Assembly: GCA_038230275.1 (NCBI GenBank) | Contig: JBBRNO010000007.1 | Span: forward strand, 1-64,000 | From: JANXXV01 sp038230275 | GTDB lineage: Bacteria > Acidobacteriota > Terriglobia > Bryobacterales > Bryobacteraceae | Direction of reading: 5' to 3' | DNA: 64,000 nucleotides | Shown here: one piece after another, positions 26,482 to 35,798 of the stretch | Layout: the number at the start of each line of letters is the position of its first letter | Numbering within the stretch: position 1 is the stretch's first letter | Position numbers and translations under genes: made by a program | The notes under the pieces: generated by a model | Seen by the model: only the letters and a program-made list of their open reading frames with translations | What the model was told of the DNA's origin: nothing | Database searches by the model: none

Positions 26482-27264
26482 ATGAATACGACCAACCGCA
26501 GTTCCGAGTTGGAGAGATTGACTCCAGGCACGGAAGCGTTGCGAACTATTGCGATCATGGAGGACAATCCTGAGATCGCTGAATTTGTTAAGCGGCAACT
26601 GGAGGCCGCGAAATACAATGTTTTGTCCGCTGAAGGATTGACCGATTGTGAAAACCTAGCAGCTCACGGATGCAGAACGTTCATTCTCGATATCGACATG
26701 GGGTTAGGACGAACCGAAGAGGGAATCGCCGCACTTCGCAAGTTGAAAGCTTACGATAGCCGAATTTACTGTGTGCTTCTGACGCACCACCGGGACGAAC
26801 GATTCCGAAGAGCTGCTCGGGAACTGGGTTGTGACGCATTTCTCAGTAAAAGCGGACGTGATCTAATCTCGGATTTCGACCAGGTTTTGATGGCTTTAGA
26901 CCGTATGTGGCTGGGACAGGCGACTGCCCTCTCATTCGATCCGATTCACCGGCCCAAGGCTGACGAAATTGTCCGGCGAGTAGAGGCCTTGCGGAAGGAC
27001 CATCTTGACGATTCGCCCATTGACGGTCATAGAGAGTTGCTCCTTAGCCGTTACCGCGAACTAACTGAAAAGGATTTAAATGGTGAGCTATCCGAAGAAG
27101 AGAAAAGTGAACTTGGTGAAGTCGACCGCGCATTAGAATCCATCGAAATTTCAGAAGCGGACGAAACCGACAAGCGGAATGCAGCGGGACGACCAGGAAA
27201 ATTGGACGCCGCATTGGATCGAATAGGCGAACTGCTGCGTGAGTGGAAGGCAGCGAAGAGCTAG
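26482..27264 (+). CDS. Response regulator with helical, non-DNA-binding C-terminus
   Basis: Residues 21-140 form a receiver domain with an acidic pocket (E27/D28 in IAIMEDNPE), phospho-acceptor D70 in FILDIDMG, LLTH and lysine in FLSKS, so all phosphorylation residues are present. The C-terminal 120 residues are helical and charged (RELTEKDLNGELSEEEKSE, ending GELLREWKAAKS) with no helix-turn-helix, LytTR or enzymatic domain that I recognise. The regulator may therefore work by protein contact instead of transcription. It starts 16 nt after the kinase stop and its TAG is followed immediately by the ATG of an HNH nuclease gene, which suggests that nuclease as a partner. Confidence 0.85.
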   Translation: MNTTNRSSELERLTPGTEALRTIAIMEDNPEIAEFVKRQLEAAKYNVLSAEGLTDCENLAAHGCRTFILDIDMGLGRTEEGIAALRKLKAYDSRIYCVLLTHHRDERFRRAARELGCDAFLSKSGRDLISDFDQVLMALDRMWLGQATALSFDPIHRPKADEIVRRVEALRKDHLDDSPIDGHRELLLSRYRELTEKDLNGELSEEEKSELGEVDRALESIEISEADETDKRNAAGRPGKLDAALDRIGELLREWKAAKS

Positions 27265-27729
27265 ATGGCGATTTTCGTTAGGTCTAGCGAGCCTCCCCAA
27301 TATCAGAGTCATCGAAGCTATAAGCCTTTTCTCAGGTTCGATTTTCAATTTCGCTGTGCTTATTGCGAGATGACCGAAGGCTATCTGCGAGGCCCGGATG
27401 TATTTGGCGCCGATCACTTTCGGCCATACAAGCAGTTTCCCGCCCTGGATTGTATCTATGACAACCTTTACTACTGCTGCAACAAATGCAATTCGTATAA
27501 GGGAACAAGCTGGCCCACTGCGGAGCAGCAAGCGAAAGGGCTAACGTTCGTTGATCCGTGCGCGGAAGACCCTTATGCGGTACACTTCCGAATTGATTCT
27601 TTCGGAGCTGCTTCGCCGCTTTCGGAGGCTGGGAAATACAGTCTTCGAATCATCCGCCTGAATCGTGAGGAGTGCCGCCGCTTTCGGAAAAAACGCGAAA
27701 GCGTTCGGAACAGGATTCGTGAATATTGA
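27265..27729 (+). CDS. HNH endonuclease, third gene of the kinase-regulator operon
   Basis: This 154-residue protein has an HNH/zinc-finger nuclease core: C31-x2-C34, D50-H51 in ADHFRP, N67, and C72-x2-C75 with CNSYKG, the order found in McrA-like and related HNH nucleases. The ATG follows the regulator stop with no gap. After TGA at 27727-27729 the same frame remains open for 41 codons to TAG 27853-27855 (ALLKGQVEPSMLLDSLRNAF, then DDAEADWAEMYSSVGHPE), with codon use like a real gene. So the protein either ends here or lost about 42 residues to a TGG-to-TGA type change. The core nuclease motifs are upstream of the stop and intact. Confidence 0.85.
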   Translation: MAIFVRSSEPPQYQSHRSYKPFLRFDFQFRCAYCEMTEGYLRGPDVFGADHFRPYKQFPALDCIYDNLYYCCNKCNSYKGTSWPTAEQQAKGLTFVDPCAEDPYAVHFRIDSFGAASPLSEAGKYSLRIIRLNREECRRFRKKRESVRNRIREY

Positions 27730-27855
27730 GCGCTCCTCAAGGGACAAGTAGAACCTTCGATGCTGTTGGATTCTCTGCGAAACGCATTCGACGATGCCGA
27801 GGCAGACTGGGCGGAAATGTATTCGTCCGTAGGGCATCCGGAAACCGGACACTAG

Positions 27856-28193
27856 CCACCTCCACCTCGGAGTAGTTGTTCTCGTTAAATCTTCCAATTC
27901 CGCAGGGCATCGGCCGCGCGACGGCCGCAAATCCAACTGCACTTAGCATAGAAAATTCGTTGCCATCAATCGGCATTCTAACCGGTGCCCGGCCCTTCAC
28001 AATTCAGTGAACTGCCTTCTCTCGATTCGGTGAGGGAATCGAGCCCATCTTGCCGCTACTTAGTCTGAGAGGGTAAGACTGCCATGTTGCATAGAGTCCT
28101 GCTGTGTTTCCCGTGGTATCGGAATAGTTATCGCCAGAAGCTGTTGGTCCGCGTACTGCAATACACCCAGCGGCATCATCCGGTGACGAACTT
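27856..28193. other. Gap after the nuclease operon
   Basis: These 338 bases lie between convergent genes, the HNH operon and the ECF sigma factor gene. No terminator hairpin with a T-run or recognisable gene was found. A 37-codon frame beginning at about 28083 and ending near 28196 is open on the plus strand but has no supporting ribosome-binding site. Confidence 0.4.
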
Positions 28194-28769
28194 CTAGGCC
28201 CCGGGCGGAGTGCCGTTCAACGTTTGATACAGCCACGCCTTGGCCAGGCGCAATTCCCGATGCACCGTAGCCGGCGAAATCTTCAAAGCTTCGGCGGTTT
28301 CCTCATAGGTAAGTCCGCCGAAGAATATCAGCTCGATCAGTTCCGCTTTCCGCTTGTCGAAAATGGCCAGGCGCTCCAGGGCATCGTCCAGTTCCAACAG
28401 TCCGTCCGCAGGTTCGGCGGAAACCAGCAGCGCTTCATCGAGCGAAACCTTCGGCCCGCCGCTGCCGCGTTTTACTCTGCGATTGGCTTTCGCATGATCG
28501 ACCAGAATCCGGCGCATCATCCGCGCAGCCATCGCGAAGAAGTGAACCCGGTCTTCCCAGGCAATGTCCACGTTCACCAGCCGCATGTAAGCTTCGTTCA
28601 CCAATGAGGTGGCACGCAGAGTGTGGTCCGGACGCTCGGCTTGCATGAATCGCCCCGCCAGCAGCCGGAGTTGATTGTAGACCAGCGGCATCAGTTCGTC
28701 CAGAGCCTGCTGGTTACCCGCGCGCCACTGCTGCAACAATAGAGTTACCGGGCTGGAAGTGGAAGACAT
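28194..28769 (-). CDS. ECF-family RNA polymerase sigma factor (TIGR02999-like)
   Basis: This 191-residue protein has sigma region 2 (LDELMPLVYNQLRLLAGRFM, then TLRATSLVNEAYMRLVN, MRRILVDHAKANRRVKRG) and region 4 (LIFFGGLTYEETAEALKIS, ATVHRELRLAKAWL). This is the acidobacterial ECF type with the LVNEAYLRL motif. The open frame extends upstream to 29153, but ATG 28769 gives the family's usual start and avoids overlap with the next gene. The upstream gene encodes a DUF3052-like protein on the same strand; no anti-sigma factor is seen nearby. Confidence 0.9.
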   Translation of the reverse strand: MSSTSSPVTLLLQQWRAGNQQALDELMPLVYNQLRLLAGRFMQAERPDHTLRATSLVNEAYMRLVNVDIAWEDRVHFFAMAARMMRRILVDHAKANRRVKRGSGGPKVSLDEALLVSAEPADGLLELDDALERLAIFDKRKAELIELIFFGGLTYEETAEALKISPATVHRELRLAKAWLYQTLNGTPPGA

Positions 28770-28827
28770 GGCGTTTCCCGAAAGTTTAGCGCAAGCGCGG
28801 ACGCCGGTTGTGGCGCCGAGTATTACA

Positions 28828-29622
28828 CTATGCTTTCCTTCGCGTGAATAGCATTCCAGACCATCTCTGATCCAACGAACATATCTTGTAGTCGACCAGG
28901 CCCTCGGCCATTGCGGCGATACGCAAGCGCTGCGGCGACAGACCGGAATCCACACCCGAAGCTCGCTTTGGCCATAGAATCCAGAGCGAACCCTTCTGGA
29001 CGAATCCCGCCACCAATCCGATATTGCTATCCAATTCGACGCCGGATCGCACGAACCAGAACAGCAGATTGCATTTCGGCTTCGGCCGGTCTTCCAGTTG
29101 CACATTCGGCGCAAGGGAAAGGACCAGATCCGCGAAGCCGTCTGGCGGATCAATCAAACCAACAACGGAATCAGGCCGCAGGGTAAGCTTTTTGGCAAGC
29201 GGGGCATTGGCATAGGCGGCCAGCAAAGATGCCGGGACCATTGGTTGCGCCGGAGGATTTTCCATTGTGCGCCGGATGGCGCCGCTAATCTCGCTCCACG
29301 CGGCGTAACCAGCATCGGGCAGACTCTCTTTCACGCGAGCCACTTTTGCGCTGGCGCCGCCGGCGAACAGCATTGGGATGCGCCGCACTTGTTTGTCAAG
29401 CCGGATCGTCAGCGCTACATCGCGCCCTTGCATCGGCAGACGGTCCAGGCTGATGACAATTGCCTCAGGCGGATCGCGCTTCAGTGTCCGCAGGAACTGC
29501 AGCCCGCCGGGCACCACAACTTCAACTTGAAATCCTTCCGAAGTCAGATGCGCAGCCCGCTCCTCTGCCTCGGTCCTGTTCCAATGGAGGAGGCAAATGC
29601 GGCTACGACCGGCGGGATCCAC
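28828..29622 (-). CDS. Receiver-like plus DUF3052-like protein
   Basis: The first about 110 residues of this 264-residue protein have receiver-like secondary structure (CLLHWNRTEAEERAAHLTSE, PPEAIVISLDRLPMQGRD) but keep no convincing acidic pocket, so it is probably a pseudo-receiver. The C-terminal about 100 residues match DUF3052: VGLIDPPDGFADLVLSL, LLFWFVRSG, GSLWILWPKRASGVDSGL and GLVDYKICSLDQRWSG. The function of DUF3052 is not known. The start overlaps the end of the Bax-inhibitor gene by 20 nt, suggesting co-transcription with it and the ECF sigma gene. Confidence 0.8.
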   Translation of the reverse strand: MDPAGRSRICLLHWNRTEAEERAAHLTSEGFQVEVVVPGGLQFLRTLKRDPPEAIVISLDRLPMQGRDVALTIRLDKQVRRIPMLFAGGASAKVARVKESLPDAGYAAWSEISGAIRRTMENPPAQPMVPASLLAAYANAPLAKKLTLRPDSVVGLIDPPDGFADLVLSLAPNVQLEDRPKPKCNLLFWFVRSGVELDSNIGLVAGFVQKGSLWILWPKRASGVDSGLSPQRLRIAAMAEGLVDYKICSLDQRWSGMLFTRRKA

Positions 29623-30313
29623 CCATCACAATCCGCAGGATGTACCAAAACAGCAGCGCCACCGAAGCAAACAGCGATAGCGAAGCGGCCACATACTGGC
29701 CGGTGTTGTAGCGGAACATCACGTTCGAGGTGTTGTAGAGAATGGAACCGGCCGCCACCAGAACCATCACCGCGGAAAAGATAAGGCCTAGAGTGAATCC
29801 AAAAATGGCCGAGGCGGCAATTACGCCCAGTGCGACAAAACAAGCCACGGTGAGGATGCCACCCAGGAATGAAAAGTCCTTTTTTGTTGTAAAGGCGATG
29901 TAGGTCAACGCGGTAAACAGCAGCAGCGTCAGCAATCCCGCGGTTGGTATTACATCGGGGCCTGAATAGTTTGCCGCCATAAAGAGCAACGGAACGAAAA
30001 TTACCGCTTCAGCCACTACATAGAGCCCCAGGCCGGCATACTGCACGTTCAGCGACGTGCCGGATTGTGCCCAATTGTTGGCCACGTACGATACACCCAT
30101 AAATGCCCCAAGAACAATGAACCAGGAGTATCGGCTGGTGGCGAGCAATGCCATCATCGATTCCGGTAGCGAGGTTTGAAACAGGGCTGCTTCAATTACG
30201 ACAAAGGCCAGGATGGCACCGGCCAAATGACTATATGTCTGGCGGATAAAAGTCACGCGTGCGTCGGGCGCGGCATTCGCCACCGCCGTCCCGCTGGGAT
30301 AATATGCTTCCAT
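29603..30313 (-). CDS. Bax inhibitor-1/YccA-family membrane protein
   Basis: This 236-residue integral membrane protein has about seven hydrophobic segments (AILAFVVIEAALF, WFIVLGAFMGVSYVANN, GLYVVAEAVIFVPLLFMAA, LLTLLLFTALTYIAF, and others) and the UPF0005 signature region SAIFGFTLGLIFSAVMVLVAAGSILYNTSN. Relatives modulate proteases such as FtsH or calcium leak. ATG 30313 is preferred because TTTGGAGGT lies about 10 nt upstream; the frame is open 18 nt further. Confidence 0.9.
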   Translation of the reverse strand: MEAYYPSGTAVANAAPDARVTFIRQTYSHLAGAILAFVVIEAALFQTSLPESMMALLATSRYSWFIVLGAFMGVSYVANNWAQSGTSLNVQYAGLGLYVVAEAVIFVPLLFMAANYSGPDVIPTAGLLTLLLFTALTYIAFTTKKDFSFLGGILTVACFVALGVIAASAIFGFTLGLIFSAVMVLVAAGSILYNTSNVMFRYNTGQYVAASLSLFASVALLFWYILRIVMGGSRRS

Positions 30314-30486
30314 TTTGTACAGTACCTCCAAATATTCCGGACGACTTCAGTTTAGACGATTCCGATTCTGGTCGCCAGATCCATGGTAACGCCCGCGGTG
30401 GAGATTCCAAACCAAAAGAAAAATGGCCGGGGACACGCGCGCCCCCGGCCATTCGGGATGAACTGGTGTTGAATCGCCGGTCCGAG

Positions 30487-32364
30487 TTAGAAGTTGTACT
30501 TTAGCGCAAATTGGATCTGCCGCATGTTGTTTACGGTCGATCGAATCTGACCAAAACTGGAAGCCGGACCGGCCGGCGCTGCATTCTGGTTTCCCCAGTT
30601 GGCGTTCGGGCTGCCCAACTGCACGTGGTTCGGAGCGTTAAACATTTCCATGCGGAATTGGAGCGCCTGTCTTTCGGTAATCCGAAAGTCTTTAATGGTG
30701 GAGAAATCAAAATTAATCTGCCTTGGACCCCGCAGATTGTTGCGCGCGCAATTGCCGTACTGGCCGGCAATCGAGTTCGAAAAGGCGGCCGGGTTCAGAT
30801 AAGCGTCAGCGGTGTGGTTCGGCAAAATCGGATTCACGCCAGCGGTGCAATTGAGCCGTGTGCTGGGAGGCGCGAACGAAGTACCGGCCGAATCCCAGGA
30901 AGTGGTGTCGAGCGAGTTTCCATCCTGCGCCGTCGCGATGGTGCTCACTTGCCAGCCACCGGCAATCTGATTCACGATCCCGCCATGATCTAGAAATGTA
31001 TGACCTTTGCCGAACGGCAGCGTGTAAAGAACGGAGGCGACAAAGCGGTTCGGGATGTTGAAGGAGGAAAAACCATGGTCGCAAGAGCGGCAACGCATGT
31101 CCTGCGGCGCGAATTCGTTTCCAGGTCCGCGGATGGCGCTGGCGTCATCCAAGGCTTTGGACCAGGTATAAGCGAATAGAGTGGTGAGATTCTTCCCCAA
31201 CCGCTGGCTGAGCTTTGCTGTGAAGCTGTTGTAGCTTCCGACGCCTTGTCGAACCGGCTCGGCGGGATTTGATTTCCGGGGAACGGCGTAGAAGTGATGT
31301 TTGGAGCGGTTGTTCCAACCCGGGTCAGTGGGTCCTGCAACGCGGTCGGCACAGCGGAAAAATCGCCGTTCCGCATGGCGGCAGTGAGGGTGGTGGCCAG
31401 GGTCACGCGCGTGGTGCGGGACTTGAAGCCTTCATAATTTGACATGAAGAACAGCCGGTTTTTACCGTTGTACAATTTCGGAATCTGAATGGGACCCCCA
31501 AGGGTATATCGATATTGGTTCTGACGGTAGGGTGACTTTGGAGAGCGCTTGCCGATGAAGACATACGGTCTCGCGTCCAGAGCCTCGTTTCGCAGAAAAT
31601 CGAAAACGGTTCGGTGATAGACGTTGGAGCCAGGCTTGGTTGAAACGTTCACCTGACCTGCTTCGCGCCCGAACTCCGCCGGGTAGATTCCTGACTGAAC
31701 CTTAAATTCCTGCAAGGCATCCACCGACGGCAACACGACATAAAGGTTGAAGTTGATGTCAGTGTTAACTACTCCGTCCAGAGTGTAGTTGCTCCAGGTG
31801 CCGCGGGATCCGGCGAGAGACATGGTGAGAGCGGCGCGTGTGCCACCTTGGCGGTTGGCGGCTTGCGCTGCGGGAGCAAACCCCTCGGTTACGCCTGGGC
31901 TGAGCGCAACCAGACTGAAGAAATTGCGGCCATTCAAGAGCAGGTCGGTTATCCGCCGCTCCTCAATCACTGTTCCGACCGTCGCGGTCTCCGTGGTGAG
32001 CAACTGGCCGGAGGCGCTTACGTCGATGGTTTGGGCGGCTTGTCCCACCATCAGGTTGAGCTCCACACGGGCCGTTGGTTGCACTTGCAATTCGATGTTC
32101 GACTTCACGACTGGTTCGAAACCGGGAGCCGATACTCTAACCTGATAGATTCCCGGCACCAGATTGGGGAAGCTGTAAATTCCGGCCTCGTTGGCCGACG
32201 CCGAGCGCGCTGCATCGGTAGCGGTATTCGTTACCGTCACGGGAGCGTTTGGAGTAACGGCTCCGCTTTGGTCCTTCACCCCGCCGGTAATTTCACCGGA
32301 CCGTCTGCGCCAGCAACACCCTGCCGGGCAGACACAGCATCAGTGCCAGTAATACCTTCCGCAT
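30487..32364 (-). pseudogene. Collapsed TonB-dependent receptor gene
   Basis: ATG 32364, with GAAGGTG upstream, opens a signal peptide (LLALMLCLPGRVLLAQ), but TGA follows within about 25 codons. The sense resumes after a one-base shift as GEITGGVKDQSGAVTPNAPV, the regulatory-like domain. The plug domain then reads cleanly to GNQIPPSRFD near 31240. There the frame changes again and continues as GVGSYNSFTAKLSQRLGKNL and the barrel end FALKYNF (stop at 30487). Intact relatives are about 1100-1200 residues; this gene covers about 620, so several hundred barrel residues between PPSRFD and GVGSYN are deleted. The product would be non-functional. Confidence 0.85.
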
Positions 32365-32518
32365 ATTTGAATTCACCTTCTTCGTGAAATTGAACCCCGA
32401 ATTGGTAGGAATGCTGTCACGTTGATTTATCAGCGTCAAGGCATCGTCTGGCAACGGATTTGCCCTGTCTGAGCTTTCCTGGTGGCAGGTCCGTCGTACA
32501 GCCTATTCAATATACGGC

Positions 32519-33883
32519 TTACAGTGTCGTACGGCCAATTCTGTATATGGCTACAGCGTTATTATGAAGCAGTCCAGCTGCTGCCAGCCTTCGCTCTTTC
32601 CCATTGGCTCCCATATTCAGACTGCGATCGTTCAGCACGTCTGTTAGAATCTCCCGCGTAAATAGGGCTGAGCCGGCGGCCATTTCGACGGTAGTGGAAT
32701 CGTGGCCACAGGTGATCTTGTGCAGCGGGACATAATTCCACCACATAGACAGCGCCTCGCGGAAGAACGCGGGGTTCAGCACGGGTTGCCAGCAGGTGTC
32801 GATGTAGACGTTCGGATGGAACTTGGCCAGCCACCCTGCTTCGCGCAAGAAGGGCCAGCAATGAATCATCACCAACTTCATCTTCCGGTAGCGCTGAGCC
32901 AGCGGAGCTAGCGGCAGAGGAGACGACTGCGCCAGGTTATTGGTCCCGACGTGCACTTGGTGCGGCCATGAACGCTCATCCGCCAACTTGCAGCATTCAT
33001 GCATCACCCAATCCTGAAAGACGAGGGATTCGGCAGGCGTCCGCGCTCCCTGCCAACGGACATCGCCATCCGTCCGCGGCAGGTATTCCAGACTTCGCCG
33101 GTAGGCTTGCAGTTGCTTGATGCCACACGCCCCCGCTTCGGCGGCGCGGCTGAAGATTGATCGCAGAAATGCGCGCCATGTGGCTGCGTCGACCGGTTCC
33201 ACACCCGCGATGGCTGACAGAGCCCGCCCCCTTGGTGAGCGGACATCGGCTATGTCTAGGAAAGGGTCAATGCGCATGATCGTGTGGGTGAAAGCTTTCT
33301 CTTCGGCGGCGGTTTCCGGGTTCGCCTGGGCCGCGTAGAACTCCGGGTGTACGATGCGGATAAGCTCGCTGAAATGTGCTTGACCCATCGCCGCTTTGTA
33401 CCACGGGAAGGGGTTGGCATAACGCGAAGCGATTGCGGAATCCAATGCGACGGCGCTGCGCTGGTCCAGCCGGTCCAGATCGATGCCGTAGAGTTTCAGG
33501 ATGCCGCGGCGGGTGCATTGGTACACGCCCGAAAAGCGGTGGGCTTCCAGCGCAGGGCGAAGCAGCTGGAACGCCTCCCAACCGGATTCGCGCATCAGGT
33601 CCCGAAAGACCAGCCCGCGCGCGGAGAGCGCCGTCAGATCTGTACCGCCGCTGCTTAGCCAACCGCGGAAGTAGGGTTCGAGCAGCAGATCCATGAATCC
33701 GGTTCGGCGGGAAGGGCAGGCCCCTGGCTCCATGTCCGCACGAAATCCCCCTGGTATGGCGCCGATGGAATCGATACTGCCCCAATGTTCGTGCGAGCAA
33801 AAGTTTGGTAAAGCGGAAATATCCACGGCGGTATGAGGCGCGGCAGCGCAAGCGGAGGCGAGTAGAAATGCGCGTCTTTTCAT
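32519..33883 (-). CDS. Amidohydrolase-superfamily protein with signal peptide
   Basis: This protein of about 454 residues begins with a short signal sequence (MKRRAFLLASACAAAP). It has the TIM-barrel metal-hydrolase hallmarks of the amidohydrolase_2 group: an HxH-like SHEHWG near the N-terminus, VMIHCWPFLREAGWLAKF and a late CGHDS aspartate. Substrate specificity cannot be deduced. ATG 33883 is preferred over an in-frame ATG at 33934 because it starts the signal peptide, although the ribosome-binding site is weak. Confidence 0.82.
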   Translation of the reverse strand: MKRRAFLLASACAAAPHTAVDISALPNFCSHEHWGSIDSIGAIPGGFRADMEPGACPSRRTGFMDLLLEPYFRGWLSSGGTDLTALSARGLVFRDLMRESGWEAFQLLRPALEAHRFSGVYQCTRRGILKLYGIDLDRLDQRSAVALDSAIASRYANPFPWYKAAMGQAHFSELIRIVHPEFYAAQANPETAAEEKAFTHTIMRIDPFLDIADVRSPRGRALSAIAGVEPVDAATWRAFLRSIFSRAAEAGACGIKQLQAYRRSLEYLPRTDGDVRWQGARTPAESLVFQDWVMHECCKLADERSWPHQVHVGTNNLAQSSPLPLAPLAQRYRKMKLVMIHCWPFLREAGWLAKFHPNVYIDTCWQPVLNPAFFREALSMWWNYVPLHKITCGHDSTTVEMAAGSALFTREILTDVLNDRSLNMGANGKERRLAAAGLLHNNAVAIYRIGRTTL

Positions 33884-34327
33884 GAGCCAGCTCAAAGTAT
33901 ACAGAGGCAAAAGTGAGAAATCCATCGGCTCCAATGCCTGGGAACCAGGGACGGCTCAGCCCGTCGCGACAGGTTGAAACAGGATGGACTAAAAATGTTT
34001 CAGGAACTCTGGTAGTCCGCCAAAGACGCTAGCGCGCAACACTCCATGGCCGACACTCACACCCGTCGCGGATGGGTAGTCTGCGTCGAACCGCTAACAA
34101 TTACCCAAGAAGTATACGGATGCAAAAGAAGTAAATCCCTTGCGCTCATTGCGGCCGGCTCGCTTCGTGGACGCAGGCGATTCTACGCGGCTGAATGTGG
34201 CGGGCAGCACTACCGCCCGAGGGGCGAGAGTGTCCTCGCGGCGTGCATCAAGCCATCAAGACAGCCATAGGAGCGGCAGCGTGGTAGGGGCAGGATGTTA
34301 TTATATTGGGAGCTTTCCACCATCCGT
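33884..34327. other. Intergenic region upstream of tRNA-Leu
   Basis: These 444 bases hold no gene I can support. Short frames on the plus strand lack a ribosome-binding site. TTATTATAT at about 34297-34306, 22 nt before the tRNA, could be its -10 element; I could not match a -35 box. Confidence 0.4.
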
Positions 34328-34414
34328 GCGGATGTGGCGAAACTGGCAGACGCGCTGGATTTAGGTTCCAGTTCCCGCAAGGGAGTGTAGGTTCAAGTCC
34401 TATCATCCGCACCA
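34328..34414 (+). tRNA. tRNA-Leu (anticodon TAG)
   Basis: An 87-nt class II tRNA: the acceptor GCGGATG (34328-34334) pairs with CATCCGC (34404-34410), followed by discriminator A and an encoded CCA. The anticodon arm CTGGA-TTTAGGT-TCCAG gives anticodon TAG, reading CUN leucine codons. The long variable arm (TTCCCGCAAGGGAG) and T-arm GGTTCAAGTCC fit tRNA-Leu. Confidence 0.97.
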
Positions 34415-34904
34415 AAAGCAGCAACACCTTGCAGCGGGAGAAGAACCTCCAATTAAGGATAGTCTGGCGCTGGTGCCGGTGCTGACATCGCGTCGATTCG
34501 GAAAATCGGTATCTCTTTTGCGATGCGGCAAACGGGAATCCGTCGCGGCCAAATTCTCAACTCTAGAGCTTGGCCCTACGGCCACTCGCCTGTCTATTAG
34601 CTATTTCGTATTCATCGAACCAGATGAATACCGGTTCCATCGGCTTGCGGCATCTTCTTGGGCGATGCAGGACGAGACCTTGGGAATATCTCCCGCTGCC
34701 CCCCACGTACGGATCTGTTTCCCGCGAGGGGGCGCCGGTAAGCGCCGGGATGCGGCAACACCCCATTACCGCGGATTCGCGTCCGCGGTTCCCGCACCGG
34801 CGACACCCAGAAAAATGATTCGCTGACATCCGCCTGCGATAACAGCCAAGAATTGTGGAGGCGAGCCGATAAGACTCCTTGGAGGCGAAAGACTTTCTCG
34901 GAAC
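34415..34904. other. Intergenic region upstream of motA
   Basis: These 490 bases separate tRNA-Leu from motA. Open frames of 80-117 codons occur on both strands but overlap each other, show no recognised domain and no proper ribosome-binding site, so I call none. No integrase or attachment-site repeat of the tRNA 3' end was found. Confidence 0.45.
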
Positions 34905-35771
34905 ATGTTTGCAATCATTGGGATTATCGTCGTAATCGGAGCCATCATCGGTGGCTACCTAATGGAACACGGCAAGCTGTTAGTTCTTATGCAGCCTGCC
35001 GAACTCGTGATCATTGGAGGCTCGGCGTTAGGCACGGTCTTGATCGCCAATCCTCTGGCAACCGTGATCAAAATGGCGAAGCAGACAATCGGAGTATTCA
35101 TGCCGAGCCGTTACTCTAAATCGTTCTATCTTGAAAATTTGAAGATGCTCAGCGACGTGTTTCTTTACGCTCGTAAGAACGGGTTGGTGAAGTTGGAACC
35201 GGATGTAGAAGAACCATCCAAGAGTCAGCTCTTTGGAAAATTTCCGAAATTTCTGAAAGACCACCACGCTGTGCATTTCTTTTGCGACACCATGCGAATG
35301 GCGATTACGGGTGGTGTTCAGCCGTTCGATCTCGACCAGATGATGGAGTTGGACATGGACGTTCATCATCACGAGGCCTCGGCGCCCATCATGGCGCTGA
35401 ATACGATGGCGGATGCATTGCCTGGACTTGGCATTGTGGCGGCGGTGCTAGGCGTTGTCATCACTATGGGTTCGCTGGGTGGACCGCCGGAGGAGATTGG
35501 CCACAAGGTTGCCGCGGCGCTGGTGGGGACCTTCTTGGGAATCTTGCTGTGCTACGGATTCTTTGGACCGCTGGCGGCGAATATGTCGAAGCAGAATGAA
35601 GCTGAATCCCAGTACTACTATTTCCTGCGTGTGGGATTGTTGGCGTTCATCAAGGGATCTGCGCCCATCCTGGCGGTGGAGTTTGCCAGGCGTTCGATAC
35701 CGCACGATATGCGTCCTACGTTTCAGGATATGGAGAGAGCCTGCAAAGGCGGAGGATCGGATCCGAAATGA
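34905..35771 (+). CDS. motA: Flagellar stator protein MotA
   Basis: This 288-residue protein has four transmembrane segments (FAIIGIIVVIGAIIGGYLM, PAELVIIGGSALGTVLIA, LPGLGIVAAVLGVVITMG, AALVGTFLGILLCYGFFGPL) and the long cytoplasmic loop of MotA that carries charged residues touching the rotor. With MotB it forms the proton-conducting stator. motB starts 27 nt downstream. No rotor, hook or flagellin gene lies in the window, so the pair is isolated here. The final PTFQDMERACKGGG end is typical. Confidence 0.95.
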   Translation: MFAIIGIIVVIGAIIGGYLMEHGKLLVLMQPAELVIIGGSALGTVLIANPLATVIKMAKQTIGVFMPSRYSKSFYLENLKMLSDVFLYARKNGLVKLEPDVEEPSKSQLFGKFPKFLKDHHAVHFFCDTMRMAITGGVQPFDLDQMMELDMDVHHHEASAPIMALNTMADALPGLGIVAAVLGVVITMGSLGGPPEEIGHKVAAALVGTFLGILLCYGFFGPLAANMSKQNEAESQYYYFLRVGLLAFIKGSAPILAVEFARRSIPHDMRPTFQDMERACKGGGSDPK

Positions 35772-35798
35772 GGATTGAGATGCGGGTGATATTGACCT

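Noticed and set aside
27727..27729. TGA as a selenocysteine codon in the HNH gene
   Set aside because: No stem-loop like a bacterial SECIS was seen directly after it, and HNH nucleases are not selenoproteins; truncation or a true stop is simpler.
34328..34904. tRNA-Leu as an integration site of a genomic island
   Set aside because: No integrase gene and no repeated tRNA 3' end were found downstream.
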